A stretch of 64,000 bases of DNA, from positions 1 through 64,000 of the forward strand of contig JACZZP010000003.1 of NCBI GenBank assembly GCA_015183035.1. Direction: 5' to 3'. The DNA comes from Meloidogyne chitwoodi. Its lineage: Eukaryota > Nematoda > Chromadorea > Rhabditida > Meloidogynidae. Below the pieces are notes generated by a model. The model searched no databases and had not been told where the DNA came from. It saw nothing but the letters and a program-made list of their open reading frames with translations. The position numbers and the translations under genes were made by a program. Shown piece by piece: positions 1 to 12,379 of this stretch (position 1 is the first letter of the stretch; each line of letters begins with the position of its first letter).

Positions 1-299
1 TAAAAGAAAAAAATTTGAAGAAATACCAAAGAAATAAAAAGTTAATAAATTTGTTCCCCCCATCTCCCTTTTTACACCCAGCCAAAACACAAGCTCTCCA
101 AAGTGGAAGTGGCTTGTCTCTTCTACACCTATTGAAGCTCTAATGCTTGGATGTGACCGTATCTGGTCTCTTCTGTACCTTTTGAAGCTTAAAGGTTTGG
201 AGTTTAATTTTTTATACACCCAATGAAACTTAAAGGTAGAAAAGGGTGTTCCTTTACTCCTTCTATTTTCAAAAATTTTTTTCTCAAAAACTAGTCGAT

Positions 300-1720
300 G
301 GATTTTTGAATTTTATAGCTCATTCGATTCAGCTCTTTAAGCTCTTTCAAATGATACTAAATTCAGCAAATTTCCAACGATGGAATTTTTTTTATAAAAG
401 TTCAAAAATATTCCTCCCCCAAATTTTTCTTCAAAAAATCATATCTCTCAAAGCCTTCTTATTTAGGAGGTCTATCATAGCTCATTCGATTCAGTTTTTC
501 GAGCTCTACAAATGATACAAATTACAGCGAATATGCTTCCGAGGAAATTTTTTTATCGAAGTTTTAAATATTCCTTCACCCCCAAAAAATTCCAATGTTT
601 ATGGACTTGGTTCTCAAAAACTAGTCATACGATTTTTGATTTTCATAGCTCATTCGATTCAGCTTTCAAAGCTCTTTCGAATGATACCAAATTTAGAATA
701 ATCTTATAGAGGGATAAAAAAATTTTTCAATTTAAAAAATTTATTCTCCCCAAAAAATTCCAATGTTCATGAACCTGGTTCTCGAATTCTACTCGTTAGA
801 ATTTTAAATAAATAGCTCATTCGATACAGCTTTCAAAGCTCTTTCGAATGATACCAAATTCAGTATAATTTAACATTGGAATAAAAAAATTTTTCAATTT
901 AAAAAATTTTTTCACCCCCAAAAAATTCCAGTGTTCATGGACCTGTTTCTCGAAAACTAGTCATTAGATTTTTGAATTTCAGAGCTCATTCGATTCAGCT
1001 TTTCGAGCTCTTTCTAATGATACCAAATTCAGTATAAGTTCTCAGAGGGATTTAGAGTACCATCATTTTAAAAAATTTATTCACCCACAATATATTTCAA
1101 TGTTCATGGACCTGTTTCTCGAATTTTACTCGTTAGAATTTTAAATAAATAACTCATTCGATACAGCTTTTCAAGCTCTTTCGAATGGTACCAAATTCAG
1201 TATAATTTAACATTGGAATAAAAAAATTTTTCAATTTAAAAAATTTATTCACCACTTATAGATTTCTATGTTCATGGACCTGGTTCTCGAAATCTAGTCA
1301 TTAGATTTTTGAATTTCAGAGCTCATTCGATTCAGCTTTTCGAGCTCTTTCGATAAGCTGAATCGAATGAGTTTTGAAATTTAAAAATCTATCGACTAGT
1401 TTTTGAGAAAAAAATTTTTGAAAATTTTAAAAATTTAGGGGGAAGGAATAATTCAAAGTTCGATAAAAAAATTTCCATCGTTGGAAATTTGATGAAATTG
1501 ATATCATTCGAAAGAGCTCGATAAGCTGAATCGAATGAGCTTTGAAATTTAAAAATCTATAGACTAGTTTTTGAGAAAAAAATTTTTGAAAATTTTGAAA
1601 ATTTTAAAAATTTAGGGGGAAGGAATAATTCAAAGTTCGATAAAAAAATTTCCATCGTTGGAAATTTGCTGAATTTGGTATCATTCGAAAGAGCTCGATA
1701 AAAAATAAAACGAAAACACG
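300..1720. repeat. ~168-bp satellite array with an inversion
   Basis: A recurring motif (tagctcattcgattcagc, followed by gagctctttcgaatgatacc) appears on the plus strand near 318, 480, 648, 813, 986, 1152 and 1321, a spacing of 162-173 bp. Around 1,340 the orientation flips: the reverse complement (gctgaatcgaatgag) appears near 1352 and 1527. Units diverge by substitutions and small indels, and no convincing coding potential is present. Bases 1-300 look like more diverged flank. The same motifs reappear inside the TWK channel intron near the right end of the window. Confidence 0.85.
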
Positions 1721-1920
1721 TGACGATAACCAGATTTTTAGCTACCACACCAATCAGAAGTTCGGTATCCGAAACATTAAATAAGGTGAAGTAGCATGAT
1801 TACCTTAATCGTTGGCAATCATCTAATCCTACCATGCTGGAATACACCAACACAAAAATAAGTTGTTTTAATATCGATTCCGACTGCATTCGCTTTTGCC
1901 ATTTTACTTTTTTGTTTGCT
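1706..1920 (-). pseudogene. HSP70 N-terminal fragment, decayed
   Basis: Read on the minus strand from 1,902, the sequence gives a start like [16 protein letters not shown] followed by CVGVFQHG, which matches the HSP70 nucleotide-binding-domain N-terminus. It then loses frame at the IIANDQGN segment and regains recognisable pieces further on (DTELLIGVVAKN). The first glycine of the phosphate-binding IDLGTT motif is replaced (IDIKTT), and stops and frameshifts interrupt the frame. It aligns by eye with 13,520-13,740, but it keeps the Cys of the YSCVGV motif that the copy there has changed to Arg. It therefore looks like an independent decayed copy rather than a product of the large duplication. 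Nothing of HSP70 is visible beyond the first ~65 residues. Confidence 0.8.
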
Positions 1921-2169
1921 TAAATATTTTGATTAATTTAATAAATCGGGAACAGAAAATCTGTAAAAGGAAAGAAAAATTTTTTTATAAATATGAACTA
2001 ATCGTAGAACAATTTTTCCTTCTCTTTAAAAGACGGAAAAAAATCAATAATGTAAACAACAATTTTTGAGGAAAATTTGAAACCCATTTAAACGCAACGT
2101 AAAAATAAACAAAACGAAAAATCTCAAAACGGTTAACACGGCGGATTTTTCGGGACATTTGCCTCTGAA

Positions 2170-2405
2170 AAATAGAGAGCAGTTCAACTGAGCCTTGCAC
2201 GACTGAGTCTGGCTCAACTGAGTCACTTAAAGTTTAACTCAAGTTTTTTCCTATATACAAATTATAAAAAAATACAATTGATAGCTCATTTGAAAGAGCT
2301 CTTCGAGCTATGTCTAATTTTCGAATGAGATAAAAATAAACGAATTTGGTTGACTTTGAACAAAGCGTGACTCAGTTGTGCCAGACTCAGACTCAGTTGA
2401 GGTGT
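2170..2405. repeat. Imperfect inverted repeat (hairpin element)
   Basis: The left arm (~2,180-2,226, containing gactgagtctggctcaactg) is matched by the inverted right arm (~2,365-2,403, containing gtgactcagttgtgccagac). The loop of ~140 bp includes another gagctcttcgagct palindrome. No ORF of note is present. It is likely a small non-autonomous element or a fold-back repeat. Confidence 0.6.
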
Positions 2406-2941
2406 ACCCTGAAAAATAGAGTGATTAAAAATGAAGGCATCAGGCAGTAAGCCGTTCCTTTCTAATTATGCTGTTTGAGTGCGAAAGGCGCTCAACTATA
2501 GACGATTGGGTGCTTGGTAGATTTGAGTGCCAACTCTGAAGAAAATAAAAATTCTTAAAATATTGTCTCTCTGTTTAATGTTGTTCCACAATTTCTGGGG
2601 TTAGTTCAATGTCGCATTTATTCATCGAAACTATACTTCTTATATGGCGGCCTCGCGACAGATCGGGCTGTCCCTCTATAGTATTTTGTGCACTCGAAAA
2701 ATGTTGTGTTATTCCTGAATCGAGCTAGCATTTATGAAAACCTATACATATAAGAAGTGCATTTATATATTACTGCACAATTTATCAGTTTTGTACATTA
2801 AAAGAAAAACAAGCAAATTAGTAGTTATTTTTGTTTAAAAAATATAATTAATGTACTGATAAAACAGAGAAAGTACACATATTTAGCCTATTTTTAGGAC
2901 AAAATATGTTTTGAAAAACAGCAAGTATCATTCTTTTAATA

Positions 2942-3340
2942 TTAGCGCCTCACATTTAGCGGGAGGACAAAAACAGGCAGTCTTTCATCAGCCACAGCCC
3001 AATAAGATGAGTCGCTAAATGAGCCTCTATCACTTCTTGCTACGTTATTTTCTTCGTCCTCTAGATCTGGTAAATATTCTCTTGGAAGAGCAACAAGTGA
3101 TTTTTTGCCTCGAGAAACAAGCATCATCGGCTTTGCGGCCATCAACGTCCGAAATACTTCCTAGAATTTGTTGTGTAAAAAAATAAGTAAGTAAATTTTC
3201 CGCGCTCTAATAGACTAATAATTTCATATTTTTTTCACCTGAATTCTGGTCATTGATCCAGTAGGTTTTGCCAAATTACAATGGCCACAGAGCAGACAGA
3301 GAACGACAATTATGACGAAAAAAGGGTGAAATACATTCAT
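2942..3340 (-). CDS. Small secreted peptide precursor, unknown family (106 aa)
   Basis: This is a two-exon gene on the minus strand: exon 1 is 3,340-3,239 (34 codons) and exon 2 is 3,160-2,942 (72 codons plus stop), joined in phase 0 across a GT-AG intron. The first ~22 residues are a classic signal peptide (MNVFHPFFVIIVVLCLLCGH, then CN). The mature part has no cysteines, carries a Gly-Lys-Lys at residues 52-54 after PMMLVSR, and has an acidic segment (DLEDEEN) followed by a Ser/aromatic tail. Gly followed by a dibasic pair is the usual amidation and cleavage signal of neuropeptide precursors, so a neuropeptide-like protein is possible. No family was recognised and a secreted effector cannot be excluded. 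Clear splice sites and an open frame support a real gene. Confidence 0.7.
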
Positions 3341-5912
3341 CTTCTCAGTAACAGAATATAAAGATGCTTATAATATGTTGTATTCAATTAGTTTTTAATT
3401 TCATATAAATTAAGGCGTTTTCTGAAAATTTTAGTTTAAGAGTATCCAAAGAAATAATATTTTAAAAACAACTTGGACTCCTCTATCAACATGCAAAATA
3501 AAAACCGCAAGTAAAGCTTTATTTGTTTTTCTTGTCATAAAATGAAAAATTTTTTGTAAAAAACGTAAAAAAAATTGAAAAAATGTACTACCATAAGTTT
3601 AAGTAAACATTAACTGAAAGAAAATATAACTAAATGCCTCAGGAAATTTTTTTGTTTTTGATATTTCACATATTAAAATTAAGAAAAAAGAAACGAAATT
3701 ATGTTTTAACATTTCAAAATTTACAATGCAAATTTTCATGAAAAGTGCCAAAAATTAGCGAAGGGTCTGCATGTTTTAATTTACTAAAGTAAGCTTATCA
3801 GTCTCATATGGACTACATGTTATATTTCAGTCCCATTGGGAATGAATATAAAGTTTTATAGTTTAAACTCCTTTTTAAAACATTTAAGGTTCTTTGCTTT
3901 AAAGGTGCGCACATTATTTTTTCGCTAGTGAAAATAAAAAAGGGACTTCGGTAAGTTAAACAAAAATGACGAATCCATCCACTTACCAACTAAAAAATGG
4001 GTTGAAAAATTTTGCCAAAATAAAAAAGAATGAGGAAATGAAATGACATAAATGCATGACATTACTTTAATACTCAATCTAATTTCTAAAAATCTAAACA
4101 AGCGATATCATGTAATTTAAAAAAATGTTTTATTTATGCTTAACGTTAAGAAATATGTTTTTTTAATTTCTAGATTTAAGATTTCATAATCAAGAATGGA
4201 TAGATAACATAGCCATATAATTTACTTATTTTCCCATGTAAAAATAAAAGGGATGAAATAAAATACTGGGAATAAAACCTTCCAGAAAATTTTGTTTGTT
4301 TTAGATAAAAATAAAGTGCATCAAAAAAACATTTAGTAGTAAAAAATAAAAATACAACTATTTTAAATCATAATATAAAATTTTCAATGAAGCTAAAAAA
4401 ATCTCGCAACTAAAATTTCTTTATTATCGGTTTTTGGATAAAATTTGTCTTAAATGAGAAATTTTTAAAAATAGATTGAAAAATTTGTTTTCATTTTTAA
4501 TTTCTTAAATTAGAAATAACATTTTTCCTCTAATTTACATCATATGCAAATATAAATTGCGCAATATTAGAAAAAGACAAAACTGGGCTCCCGAAAAATT
4601 TTTATTTTTAGAAAAATTGAAAATATATACATATGTATAATATAAAGTATAGCCCTTATTACACTAAAATATTTCTTTATGTCGGAAATAAGTGAAAAAG
4701 GTTTGACATTGCAGTATGCATACTACCCAATTTAATAGAGCTTCCTAACTAAAAAAAGAAAAAATGCCATCACATGTAAAGTGCGGCACAATTAATTTTA
4801 ATTAAGTGTCTGGAATTTCATCTCCAGAAATTTTGATTAACTTTATATTTTTACTCAAACGAAAAAAGTAAAGCTATAGGACAAAATGTGACGTTTTTCT
4901 TTCTTGCAAAGGTTTATAATAACTATATGGAATATTAATCCGTTTTTTCGTAAATATTGAAGCTAAACATTAGGAACAATTGTTTAAGTATTGAGCTAAA
5001 ATTAGAGAAAGATTGGGAATAATTATTCTGCCAAAAATTGCAAAATTTTTATTTGGAGTTTAGTTTAGGTATATGTATGTCACACCCACTTCTCCAAATA
5101 TAAATAATTTTTAAAAAATATAAAATAATTTAAATAAATCTTCGTTTAAAAAATGTGTTGTAATACATTATTCTAAATGTGTAATAATGAATTGTAGAAA
5201 AGAAAAATATTGAACTAGGTTTCTAATTTAGTTAATTGTTAGTCCTATTTATAATTCAATTCACATATTTAAATAAAAGGTTTGTAAAAAAATTACTCAC
5301 AGTAGGAGATTATTTCTATTCCTGGATATAAAACTTTTATTTAGATATTTTAGGATATAGTCAAAATTGAACAAAATACCAACCCCAGAAGGTATACAAA
5401 ATAAAAATAAATAAATAAAAAACATATAAAAATGGATCCAAAAATACCCCAGGGAGAAGAGCTATTTTGGACAAAACATCATCCAGAAACATAATTATAG
5501 CGTGCAAATATGCTAATTCACGCAAATTAAATTTTTAAAAGAGAGATAAAAATGACTGATAAGGTTAATAAAGCTTTGAGTATAAAGAATTGAATAAAAA
5601 AAATTGCATAATACAATAAAAAATTTCCAATAAAAATTTTGCAATATTCATTATTCTTTGATTATTTTTGTACGATTTTATCTAACTATATCATTAAAAA
5701 TGTGCCATTTTTTAAATTAAATATTCTGAGAACCATGTACGCTTTTACTGCTATATTCATGCGTGTGAAAATTACGCATTTTTAATTATCCCTCAGAGAA
5801 CTCGTGATAAACTTCATACAAGGAAACCCAAATTTGTGGTTCTATTTAAAATACATCTCACCTAATAACAAATGTACAAATTTATTAAGTAAACTTCCAA
5901 GTTTTCATAATT
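3341..5912. other. Gene-poor AT-rich intergenic region
   Basis: About 2.6 kb of very AT-rich sequence between the small secreted-peptide gene and the 3' end of APC4. It has only short stop-rich frames, with no recognisable domains, RNA genes or long repeats. It should contain the promoter of the gene ending at 3,340, but no specific element was identified. Confidence 0.6.
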
Positions 5913-8520
5913 CTATTCATCACTAGTACTAGACTCTTCTTTATCATCAAGATCTTCCTTATCCACCAATAATACTTTGAATTTTTCTGGCATATTAATA
6001 CTAAAATAAACTTTAATAATTACTAAATTTTCTTTTAAATAACTTTAAACTTATATATATTACATTATTTCTCCCATAACAAATCATTAAAGTACTAAAT
6101 CTAACATCAGACCCATTTAAATAATTAAATTTACATTTTCATGATTCCACCTTTAAAAAATATTCTAAAATGCTGAAAGCAAATCTGCATTTGTTGCTCA
6201 ATTGTTAGCTGATGAGTTTTCTCTTTAATGTTATGTGGAACTAAATGTGTAAAAATTCTATCCAAAATACATCTTCCACAAGCAAAGTCATTTAATCCAG
6301 AACATTTCACTACCTCATAAAGGAACTGAAAAATTTTTCAGTTTCAAAAAATTTGAAATTTTTTAAACCGAGAAAGAGTTTAAGAAAATCCAAAACGTGC
6401 CATCAAGTTTAATTATTAATAATACCTGTTTTACCGTTTTTACATCAAATTTTGATTCATCTGTACCGCCACAATCATCGCCTGATTCATCGCGTATTAA
6501 TTCTAGCAACCAATGTAGAAACTGCTCTAATTCTTTTCTTTAATATTATCTAATAATTTTTTTATAATTTTATTTATTTTACTTTAATTATTAATCAACA
6601 AAATGTTAATTTTTTATAAATTTTGACAGAATTTTGAAGTATTAAAACTTTAAAAAGACCGGTACTTATTTAAAGACATACCTGTTGTCCTCTGCAACTT
6701 TCAACACACTCACTAATCTTTCTTCGAGCAAATAAGCGGAATGTTCGAATTTATCAAGAAACTGATGAAAATTTTGCGTCAAATCCAATGATAGACTGAA
6801 CTCCTTATGTCCTGAGGCAATCTGCAGAAGAGTGTCCAACAACCTATAATAAAATTTGTAGGAATTTTAAACATTAAATGGACAACATACATCGAAGCTG
6901 GATTAATTTCTTCATTTTCGTCTTCCATGTTAGTTGATAAAATAGTAAGATAAGCATGTAATGTTCGAATTTTCTGTCTAAGTTGCTGCGTGGCCGGAAG
7001 AAGTCCAGTAGTGATGCCCTTTATTAGTGTTCTAAAAAAAATCTCAAATATTCAAAAACCCATTCCTAAACCCACGAAAAGTCTTCAAGAAAACTGAATG
7101 CCTGTTTCGTTTCCTTGTAGGTTGTTGGTGAATTGAAAAATTTATTTAATAAATCTGACGATTGTTCAGCCTCAATCAACATTAATAAATCTTTACATAT
7201 AATTAATGCACCTTCGTTTCCATCATTTTGTTGAAAAGTTAGCATAGATTCTGTCAGAATTCCTGCTGGTTTATTGTTATTTACAATGGCAAACACACGT
7301 TGGTGAAATGCCTGCAAAGCATTAAAATGATTAAAAATATGTATGATAATTACCTCGCTTGATTGTTGCCAATTGCTTGTGCAATATTTGAGCATTTCTT
7401 GTAAATAAATACAAGCAAATGATATCCAACAAAGTCTTAAATTAAACCTTTAATTGATATTTTGCAAAAATATTTACTAACGATTTTGAAATTTGATTAT
7501 AAATACACATTCTGGTTCGGCTAATCGGTTCAGCAAGTTCAAGTAAAGATTGCTTATTTGAACTCAGATTATCCATATTGTCATCCATTTTTAATAGTAA
7601 GCGGAATGAACGCTTCCGAAATTCCATTGTCTTGATGGAAGAAATTGAAGCTTTAACTGGAACATGAGCTGAAAATTAAAATCAGTTTACAAAATCACGC
7701 CAATATCTGCATACTTAAATTTATCGTCAGAATTGGTAAGACACCATCCGCTAAAATATCCAATACTAGTGAATGTGTCTCGTCAACATCCTCATCGTTT
7801 ATTTCACGAAGTACACAAAGAAAAGTATCAGCATGCGATTGATTAAAAGATTTTTTACAAAATTTCTCAATCTCATCGCAAACCATGGAATGTTCCTTAG
7901 ACGCATCATCACAAAAATTGAAATCTGTCGCCGAAATCTAAATTTTTTTGTTAGTTATTTTAAAACCTCACTTTAAATATACCTTGGAAAAAAATTCAAT
8001 CTCCATTTGCACGTGCAAACCGCTAGGCCTATACTTTAACCATCTAATTTCTTTGGGTTCACTTTCCAATAACCGGAGAAACAAAACATTGCCATTTTGG
8101 GTATCCAAGTAAAAACACTGACCACTAGAAAATGCGGCAAGCAAAATTTGTCCATTAGGCGACCAACACAGAGAGACCATCGTATCTTTAAATGATTTAT
8201 TTGAAGAGCAACCTGTATCGTCAGCAATTAATGAGCTAAATTGCGTAAGCGGTTGTTGACGCGAGAAATTCTTCTGAAGGTTTTATTATCAATTAACTTT
8301 TTAACATTTAAACCTTCCACCCAGTTTTCCAAGGATAACGCTTTACCATAAGGTCACCATCTTTCGAGCCAAGAGCAAGAAGATCAAATTTTGGATTCCA
8401 TTCAACTAAAGCAATCTAAAAAATTCTGTGAAAATTATTATTTTAGCAAACCTCAAACTTCGTTTTTAGTTTAATTTTCTCCAAAAATTCTTTGCTATCA
8501 GTAATTGTAGAACGTTCCAT
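5913..8520 (-). CDS. emb-30: Anaphase-promoting complex subunit 4 (APC4 / EMB-30)
   Basis: The start is the ATG at 8,520. Hand-spliced exons are 8,520-8,452, 8,415-8,314, 8,273-7,983, 7,937-7,715, 7,668-7,482, 7,435-7,354, 7,311-7,076, 7,031-6,891, 6,843-6,682, 6,537-6,426, 6,325-6,135, and a last exon 6,000-5,913. Phases are consistent except for one uncertain small exon or intron around 6,050-6,120. The N-terminus has APC4-type WD40 blades (ALVEWNPKFDLLALGSKDGD; TMVSLCWSPNGQILLAAFSS). The helical middle has the family's CMCEAWEE-like segment and an ELEQFLHWLLELIRDE segment corresponding to the FFRWLY region. The C-terminus is acidic (DKEDLDDKEESSTSDE). In the APC/C, APC4 is a scaffold subunit of the cell-cycle ubiquitin ligase. 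Its 5' 354 bp are duplicated twice downstream. SDHA originally lay ~207 bp upstream on the same strand. Confidence 0.87.
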
Positions 8521-8727
8521 TTAATAATAATGAGGATGTAGATTGATAAAATTTTAAAAATAAAAAAATGTAACTAAAAACAAATAAATTTTTAAGATAT
8601 TATAACGAATATAACTATTAAACAAAAAACAAAATTACATATTTAATAAGCACTTTTAAATATCTAAAATATATATAAAACACCTAAAATGTAAACAATT
8701 TAAAAATGGATTCAATCAAAATATGCA

Positions 8728-8804
8728 TCAGTAGGACCTCAACTTCGGCGGGATCCAATCACACTCAGCTTTGTCTAGTGTATTATCAATTACTGGCCTG
8801 TATT
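8728..8804 (-). pseudogene. SDHA last-exon fragment (copy 1)
   Basis: These 77 bp encode [15 protein letters not shown] through the SDHA stop codon. They are cut at 8,804/8,805, where the sequence switches to dynein. The first 10 bases of the exon and the splice acceptor are missing, so this copy cannot serve the SDHA transcript. Confidence 0.9.
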
Positions 8805-11800
8805 GAATTTTTTTTTACGTTAGATTTTGTTGATAGTCAACTTCAGGGAAAACATCGTTTAAAAGCGATTGTAACAAAGTTATATTCGCCGATACAAGCT
8901 TTGGAGTAAGTGTCTCAAAAACAGATTGAATAAGTATCTGTTGTTCAGAAAGCTGCATGGAATTAGTATCAAGATTGTTTGCAACACTATTATTTTGAAT
9001 GGATTCACGCTTGATGTTTCCAGCAGACACTAAAACATTCCTAAGAGCTAGAAGACCAAAATCGTAATGGAATTGATTGGAAAGTCGTTCTTTGCAAAGT
9101 CTAAAATTAATTAATTTTATATTAAAATGTAATCTTTAATAATAATAAAAACTCACGTGAACAAAAGCACAATTTTTTTAGAAAGAATTTCTGCCGATTG
9201 AAATCCTTGACAAAAAAGCATAACTTCAGCAATAAGATCACGATCAGGAGAAGTAATTGCCAATGAGTGGAAAAGGTGCTTTAAATTGGCTTGTAAGTTC
9301 GAGCGAGTGATAAAAATAGCCATGTTTGCATTGACATTTATATTTTTACCAAAAAGATCAACCTTAAACGGAAAAATTTAGTCGAATAAACATTTAAATA
9401 ACCTTCATATCACCACCATTCCTTACAGTCTCCTGGATTTGTTGAGATACTGCAGAAAGCATACGCTCCTCTAATCGGTCAAATTCATCGAAACAGCCCC
9501 AAGCACCAATTTGGCAAAGGCCAACAAGAATACGACCAACAGCCTAGTAAATAGTATACATGAAATAATTTAAAAAATTTAAAATACTTGAAAATCAAAA
9601 GTCTCGTCACAGTTGAAGATAAGAACAAATCGACCAAGTTGATGACCAAGGGCTTTAATTGATTCCGTTTTTCCTGTACCAGCTGGTCTAAATGGACTCC
9701 CTCCAAAACGAGAATTTAATGCTTGTGTCATAGTAAGATAACAGCGGTCAGTTAAAGGAGTTTGAACAAGCTTGACCTGTATCCCCAAATATTCAAATCC
9801 ATAGTAAAAATCAGCATTCGCCATCTTTATAATACAAGATTTACGCGGCTCTTTTGCATTAGCGTTAAAGTAAAAACGCAAATTCTAAAAAAATAATGCA
9901 AAAAATATTTAAAATTATACTAACCTTTAACCAGTTAAAGTCATTAATTCCTTTAACTCCATTTTTCATAAGTTCGCGATTAATACCCTTTTTATGAACA
10001 AATTCAGTGATCTGATAATTAAATATTTTAGGAATAATAATGTAGATTATATACCAAATTTTTAATTTTCTTTCGTCTGATTGGTGGTTGATCACAGAGA
10101 ACGATATCAGACAACAAGGAAAACCATTTTTCAACCTCATGAAGGACTTTAGATACATCTCCCTTTCTTAAACATAATTCAATAGCCCTAGTCCACCAAA
10201 CATTTGTTGCAATACCGATGATTTGTTCCTTAATTATTAAGAAAAAGTTTTAGAACTATGAAGAATAAATCTTACTGGATATTCATCAATCCAATCCATG
10301 TAATCGCCAGTTTCGATTTTTTCCGCATCGTATTTAGAAAAAGTAACTAAAGAATCTGAAAGCATTTTTGCCAGTGTAGATTGCAACTCCAGTTCCATAC
10401 GTCGAAGCCATTCAGTAATTTTAGGATTTTGACTTAAATCAATTGGTGTATTAAGAGTAACAGTTTCGCCTTCTCGTGACGAAATTGCTGTAATTAAATT
10501 CTTCTCAGAATCATGTTTGACCGTCATAATTCCTTAAAATATTTATTATATATTACAACAATAAAAAAATAATAATAAAGACCTGCAAACATTTTCTTAA
10601 AATGCTTTTGTACTCGAACAAGATCCTTTGAATTGCCAAGAATTTCTAGTAAATCCTCATCACCAACAAAATAAAAGCGAGGAAACGAATTCCTTTCTCG
10701 TTCCAAATATTCACCCAAAGCTTTTTGTATTTTTGAAAGTAAATCTGCAAGGCGTTCAAGTATTTTTTGAGCTCCTTGAATGTGTACGACTTCTAGAATA
10801 CGCGGCGCCTGTGAAACCTCAAATAAAAAAAGTAAATATTCAGTCCTTCGCTAAAAACCTTTCGCATTAAGCCAAGAAATTCTGTAGAAACTTGATTAAA
10901 TCGGCTAGTTTCAGAAGGAAGTAAGAGTGCAATATCTGTAGATCCAGTAAACAATCCTTCAAGGTAAACCCATCTTCTCTGAATATCTATCCAAACATCG
11001 AATAAAGCATTGATTTGATTCAATCTATCTTCCCAAGAAAGAGCATCTTCTTCAAATTGTTTGTAATATGGAGATAATTTCATTTGATTTAGAACGTTCA
11101 TATGCTCTTTCAGCTTATTAAATAAAGCATCCCACCCTCGAATAAGCTTCGCGTTAACCAAATCCAGAGTAAATTCAGTCCAATAATCTCGAACTTGTCT
11201 GATGAATTCTTCCAGTGCAAGCTCACCTTGAGCCGTTAGTAAGACTTCTCGTATAGCATGCTCATGTCGCTGAAGATCAACGCCCCAAACTTTTCCCAAT
11301 GATAAATCGCTAAGAATCCAATTAACATCCATCTCCTTCATTAATGCTATAATTTTTTAAATAATTTTTTAAAAAAATGCATTATATGTAAATTTGGACT
11401 CACTTTGCCAATGACGTTCCTTCAAAGCTTCTGATTTTAATTCCATGATTAACATGTTGATCTAAAAATAAAGATAAGAAGTTAACTATTTAATTTGCTT
11501 AAGTTATAAAATTCTTTTAAATGATTTAAAAACAAATAAAAAACCTTTAAGTAATTCTGCAAAAGGCTTTTAGCATGTGTATAAGCATCATACGATTTGA
11601 ATTGTGTGGGAAGGTTTCTGAGTTTTCCCAATTGTTCTTCTAAAGTTTGTCGCAATTTTCGAGGCTGAATATAGATCCATAAAATTTCCTTCAATTCGTC
11701 CAAATTATTGTAAATTAGTAGTAAAGATTTCCAGGCACCTAAAAAGATTAAGCAACATAACGGTTTTTAAAATACTTAATAAATCTCCTAGTGCTTCTAT

Positions 11801-12055
11801 TTCAAGTTTTGAAGAGGATTGCTGATTAATACCGACAACCGATTCACTAATCTCAAGAGATGATTTAGCTTTAACAATATTTTCTTCTTTAAGTCGCTTA
11901 AATTTATCTTCAAAAGTAGATAAGGTAGCCAAATCGTCTTTTGGACGAATGACGCCATTAATAGGTCTTAATTTGTTCCAATCATTGATTATATCAGCAA
12001 TATGTTTATCAAAAAGCTTATCCTCTTCATGAATCGGTGTTTGCAAGTTTATACT
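8805..12055 (-). pseudogene. Cytoplasmic dynein heavy chain fragment (linker to AAA1), copy 1
   Basis: Twelve exons in one continuous frame of 900 codons: 12,055-11,776, 11,738-11,545, 11,461-11,404, 11,346-10,859, 10,817-10,583, 10,532-10,276, 10,228-10,055, 10,011-9,925, 9,884-9,588, 9,543-9,403, 9,362-9,157 and 9,100-8,815. The order matches DYNC1H1/DHC-1 from the late stem (QPRKLRQTLEEQ) through the linker ([38 protein letters not shown]) to AAA1 ([31 protein letters not shown]-like, CFDEF). It ends with the segment [15 protein letters not shown]. Normal heavy chains exceed 4,000 residues, so this is an internal fragment with no start or tail of its own. The first Gly of the Walker A motif is Arg (RPAGTGKT), and the sensor-1 segment (MNPGYAG) is deleted, leaving AIFITRSNL. 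The absence of stops suggests either recent origin or use as part of a fusion. Confidence 0.88.
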
Positions 12056-12100
12056 CTTTAAAAAATAAACTAATTAAAGTCAAATAAAAATGTTTAAAAC

Positions 12101-12334
12101 CTGGGTTGGGATTGCATTATTATTTCTCTTTAATTTTTTTTGAAAAACAGATCCATTTTTATGGTCGTCGTGAATATGTTTAACCAACGAGCGTTGGTGC
12201 CCAAATGCTCTACCGCATTTGTACGGGCAAATTTTTAAATCATAGCCACATTTTTGCCGTTCATCAATCGTATGAACTGCCATATGTACGGCAAGCCCTC
12301 GTTTGTTTTTTGCGGGAAAAGTGCATATTTTGCA
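12101..12334 (-). CDS. C2H2 zinc-finger exon (copy 1), part of a possible chimeric gene
   Basis: A single 78-codon exon with phase 0 at both ends. It encodes two classic fingers: C-x2-C-x12-H-x3-H (CKIC...HMAVH) and C-x3-C-x12-H-x4-H (CPYKC...HIHDDH), followed by a basic stretch (KKLKRNNN). Both flanking introns are 45 bp with GT-AG borders. They join it in frame to HSP70 upstream and dynein downstream, two families that do not normally contain zinc fingers. The source gene is not recognised. It may encode a nucleic-acid-binding piece captured together with its neighbours. Confidence 0.7.
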
Positions 12335-12379
12335 CTAAAGTTAAATTAATTAATTTCAACTCAAGCATTAAAAAAATAC

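Noticed and set aside
8452..8804. SDHA-APC4 operon
   Set aside because: The two genes are same-strand and only ~207 bp apart, but no trans-splice acceptor was seen close to the APC4 ATG, so an operon is not supported by sequence alone.
8706..8909. Plus-strand 67-residue frame repeated in the duplicated units
   Set aside because: It is antisense to the SDHA last-exon fragment and dynein exon and spans the R/I junction, so it cannot be an ancestral gene.
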